DNA of 6,694 nucleotides from Armatimonadota bacterium (GTDB lineage Bacteria > Armatimonadota > Chthonomonadetes > Chthonomonadales > Chthonomonadaceae). The DNA lies in the NCBI GenBank assembly GCA_026392135.1, contig JAPLCR010000268.1:1-6694 (forward strand), given 5' to 3'. Every line of letters begins with the position of its first letter. Position 1 is the first letter of the stretch. Under the pieces are notes generated by a model. The model worked only from the letters and a program-made list of their open reading frames with translations. It was not told where the DNA came from and ran no database searches. A program made the position numbers and the translations under genes. This document shows positions 6,186-6,694 of this stretch, piece after piece.

Positions 6186-6206
6186 GCAGTCATCTTTCAG
6201 ACGGGG

Positions 6207-6239
6207 GGTAACCTCCGTCACCCAAGTTTTGGGGTTACC
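6207..6239 (-). repeat. Inverted repeat GGTAACC / GGTTACC after gspG stop
   Basis: Seven-base arms at 6207-6213 and 6233-6239 are exact reverse complements, with a 19-nt spacer. The spacer region contains a smaller competing hairpin (CCCAA / TTGGG, 6221-6233). The right arm begins 2 nt from the gspG stop codon. It may protect the 3' end of a gspG message from exonucleases. Confidence 0.4.
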
Positions 6240-6240
6240 T

Positions 6241-6663
6241 CTACTGACTCGTAATATCTATTGCGTCGCCCTCACCGCCGGGGGCACCATCTGCGCCATA
6301 CGAGACGATGACAAAGTCCTCGCCATTGGGTCCAGGAGACTCATAAAGGTACTCATTGCCCCAAGGGTCAGAAGAGATGTCTTTTTGAGAGTAGGGTCCT
6401 CTCCAGTTGGGCGCGTCGCTAGGTGCTATCCGTAAGGCTTGCAACCCCTGTTCTGTAGAGGGAAACTTGTCACAGTCAATACGATACTGCTGGACGAGGC
6501 TTCCCAAAGTAGAGATATCGGTTCTTGCTTTTGCTATCTTCGCGTCCGATGTTCTTCCGACAACACGCGGCACAACAAGAGCCGCGAGAATCGCCAAAAT
6601 CAGGATAACGACTAAAAGTTCAATCAACGTAAAAGCGTGGTGGTTTCGGTTTCGGTTTGTCAT
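6241..6663 (-). CDS. gspG: GspG, major pseudopilin
   Basis: This 140-residue protein is the shaft subunit of the T2SS pseudopilus. It has a ten-residue leader (MTNRNRNHHA) followed by FTLIELLVVILILAILAALV, with Glu at +5. The globular domain carries the GspG hallmarks: KFPSTEQGLQAL (66-77), the W-RGPY segment (87-91), DPWGNEYLY (99-107) and the calcium-site loop SYGADGAPGGEGDAIDI (121-137), whose Asp residues bind calcium in characterised GspG proteins. Length is normal for the family. Oddly, the residue before the cleavage site is Ala, where prepilin peptidase normally requires Gly; the other four pseudopilins here have Gly. The ATG starts 2 nt after the stop of the upstream gene, with GGTGA 7 nt before it. 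A 108-nt gap with hairpins follows. Confidence 0.95.
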   Translation of the reverse strand: MTNRNRNHHAFTLIELLVVILILAILAALVVPRVVGRTSDAKIAKARTDISTLGSLVQQYRIDCDKFPSTEQGLQALRIAPSDAPNWRGPYSQKDISSDPWGNEYLYESPGPNGEDFVIVSYGADGAPGGEGDAIDITSQ

Positions 6664-6665
6664 GT

Positions 6666-6694
6666 TTATTTCACCAGTGTCTGAGCTTGGAATA
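6666..6694 (-). CDS. C-terminal end of upstream gene, probably gspF
   Basis: Only eight full codons and a TAA stop are visible, reading FQAQTLVK. The stop lies 2 nt before the gspG start, the same spacing as at the gspC-like/gspD junction. In most T2SS clusters the gene before gspG is gspF, the polytopic platform protein. The short amphipathic end is compatible with a GspF C-terminus but not diagnostic. The assignment rests on gene order and on the tight spacing. Confidence 0.4.

Larger units (their letters stand above)
6133..6240 (-). other. Non-coding gspG-gspH gap with inverted repeats
   Basis: This is the only sizeable non-coding gap in the cluster; all other genes overlap or sit 2 nt apart. 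It holds at least three inverted repeats in 108 nt, listed separately. No convincing promoter for gspH was seen. A position just downstream of the major pseudopilin gene suits a processing, stabilising or partial-termination region that lets GspG outnumber the minor pseudopilins. That role is an inference. Confidence 0.6.

Noticed and set aside
6133..6240. A separate promoter for gspH in the gap
   Set aside because: No pair of -35 and -10 boxes with sensible spacing was found; TATAG near 6178 has no matching upstream box.
1..6694. An undescribed defence or mobile system hidden in the cluster
   Set aside because: All coding space is accounted for by T2SS genes on one strand; no transposase, integrase, nuclease, CRISPR repeat or tRNA was seen on either strand.

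Overview
The window is one co-oriented gene cluster read on the minus strand. It encodes most of a type II secretion system (T2SS): the pseudopilus, the inner-membrane assembly platform, and the start of the outer-membrane secretin. Base composition is moderate (roughly half G+C by eye). A secretin and other periplasm-spanning parts imply a diderm. Gene order and divergent sequences point away from the classical proteobacterial gspCDEFGHIJKLMN layout. They suggest a deep-branching or environmental phylum such as Armatimonadota or a relative, but this is only an impression and no taxonomic marker is present.

In transcription order (right to left): a nine-residue tail of an upstream gene, probably gspF (6666-6694); gspG, major pseudopilin (6241-6663); a 108-nt non-coding gap with hairpins and an attenuator-like element (6133-6240); gspH (5596-6132), gspI (5181-5603) and gspJ (4417-5184), minor pseudopilins; gspK, large tip pseudopilin (3179-4420); gspL (1866-3182), a PilM-like plus PilN-like fusion; gspM (1303-1869), PilO-like; a GspC/PilP-like protein with a Gly/Arg-rich tail (611-1306); and the N-terminal third of the secretin gspD (1-608), which runs off the left edge. 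Nearly every junction is an ATGA stop/start overlap. The exceptions are H/I (8-nt overlap, GTG start), C/D (2-nt gap) and the G-H gap.

The genes fit one machine. GspG forms the pseudopilus and GspH/I/J/K would prime or cap it. GspL and GspM form the platform that normally couples to the GspE ATPase and GspF, both outside the window. The GspC-like protein would bridge to the periplasmic N0/N1 domains of GspD. The block L-M-C-D reproduces the order of pilM-N-O-P-Q of type IV pili, with M and N fused in GspL. The cluster therefore looks like a T2SS pseudopilin set on a pilMNOPQ-type platform.

Points worth a second look are the Ala at the -1 cleavage position of GspG, the Glu at +5 of GspK, the Gly-rich segments shared by the GspC-like protein and GspD, the possible attenuator after gspG, and a hairpin over the gspJ ribosome-binding site. 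No tRNA, rRNA, CRISPR array or mobile element was seen.
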